A stretch of DNA of 13,555 nt from Lachnospiraceae bacterium (lineage in GTDB: Bacteria > Bacillota_A > Clostridia > Lachnospirales > Lachnospiraceae): contig DMAZ01000208.1 in NCBI GenBank assembly GCA_003446335.1, forward strand, positions 266 through 13,820, read 5' to 3'. The position numbers and the translations under genes were made by a program. Below the pieces are notes generated by a model. That model was not told the DNA's origin. It did not search any database and was given only the letters and a program-made list of their open reading frames with translations. This document shows positions 13,196 through 13,555 of this stretch, piece by piece; positions within the stretch are counted from its first letter, which is position 1, and each line of letters opens with the position of its first letter.

Positions 13196-13555
13196 ATGGA
13201 ACAATATACCGTTACAGGGATGAGCTGCGCCGCATGTCAGGCCCGCGTGGAGAAAGCTGTCAGTGCCGTTCCGGGTGTAACATCCTGTTCGGTCAGTCTT
13301 CTGACCAATTCGATGGGGGTAGACGGGACCGCGGCTCCGGAACAGATCATCGAAGCGGTCACGAATGCCGGATACGGGGCGGAAATCAAAGAAGCTTCCG
13401 GGAAGAGCGCCGGAAGCCTTTCGGCGAAGATCGCTGCTGAGGAGGATGCGCTGAAAGACCGGGAGACACCGAAGATGAGAAAGAGGCTGGCCGCCTCGCT
13501 CGGTTTTCTTCTGGTCCTCATGTACTTTTCCATGGGACATATGATGTGGGGATGG
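13196..13555 (+). CDS. copA: Copper-exporting P-type ATPase CopA (N-terminal part)
   Basis: The first 120 residues are visible before the window ends. An N-terminal heavy-metal-associated domain (1 to about 66) carries the copper-binding GMSCAAC motif (8-14, Cys11 and Cys14). A charged linker and the first membrane segment (about 98-120, ending in MYFSMGHMMWGW) follow. That His/Met-rich end of helix one is typical of CopA-type copper(I) exporters in Firmicutes. GAGGTGAT at 13183-13190, overlapping the csoR stop, supports the ATG. Co-transcription with csoR is nearly certain. The phosphorylation and CPC motifs lie outside the window, so metal specificity rests on the csoR context and the N-terminal domain. 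Confidence 0.93.
   Translation, partial: MEQYTVTGMSCAACQARVEKAVSAVPGVTSCSVSLLTNSMGVDGTAAPEQIIEAVTNAGYGAEIKEASGKSAGSLSAKIAAEEDALKDRETPKMRKRLAASLGFLLVLMYFSMGHMMWGW

Overview
The window looks like chromosomal DNA from a Gram-positive anaerobe of the class Clostridia, most likely a Lachnospiraceae-type organism. Reasons: strong AGGAGG-type ribosome binding sites, moderate GC content by eye, two lipobox lipoproteins serving as transporter binding proteins, a CsoR/CopA copper module with Gram-positive-type operators, and Firmicutes-like protein sequences. No taxonomic search could be run, so the placement is an inference.

Layout. (1) Positions 1-155 hold the C-terminal end of a protein made of DDGGx pentapeptide repeats, followed by a 95-nt imperfect inverted repeat. 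(2) Positions 313-3719 hold a plus-strand cluster of three membrane-related genes: an MBOAT O-acyltransferase of the AlgI/DltB type, an SGNH-like membrane-anchored partner, and a YihY/BrkB-family membrane protein. The first two probably acylate an extracellular polymer. (3) Positions 3709-4917 (minus) hold an MglB-like sugar-binding lipoprotein with no ABC permease or ATPase beside it. Its end overlaps the end of the YihY gene. (4) Positions 5041-5988 (minus) hold a LysR regulator, divergent from a TRAP transporter operon (dctQ, dctM, dctP; 6199-9176). The last TRAP gene overlaps, as TAATG, a COG3964-type amidohydrolase (9176-10306), and the operon closes with a clear terminator at 10371. The region between lysR and dctQ has back-to-back promoter candidates and repeated ATAAG/CTTAT half-sites at positions expected for LysR control. 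The likely logic is that LysR senses a small organic acid, TRAP imports it, and the amidohydrolase cleaves it. (5) Positions 10638-11114 hold a 158-residue protein resembling only the front half of a family 2 glycosyltransferase and lacking the metal-binding DxD. (6) Positions 11196-11242 are a strong terminator, followed by an MFS transporter (11327-12715) with an acidic central loop. (7) Positions 12748-13555 hold a copper-response operon: a promoter with two nearly identical CsoR operators, csoR, and the start of the copper-exporting ATPase gene copA, cut by the window edge.

I see no tRNA, rRNA, CRISPR array, insertion sequence or phage gene. Most of the window is recognisable. The least explained parts are the degenerate glycosyltransferase-like gene with its 331-bp upstream region, the 95-nt inverted repeat, the substrate of the TRAP-amidohydrolase cluster, and the orphan sugar-binding protein.
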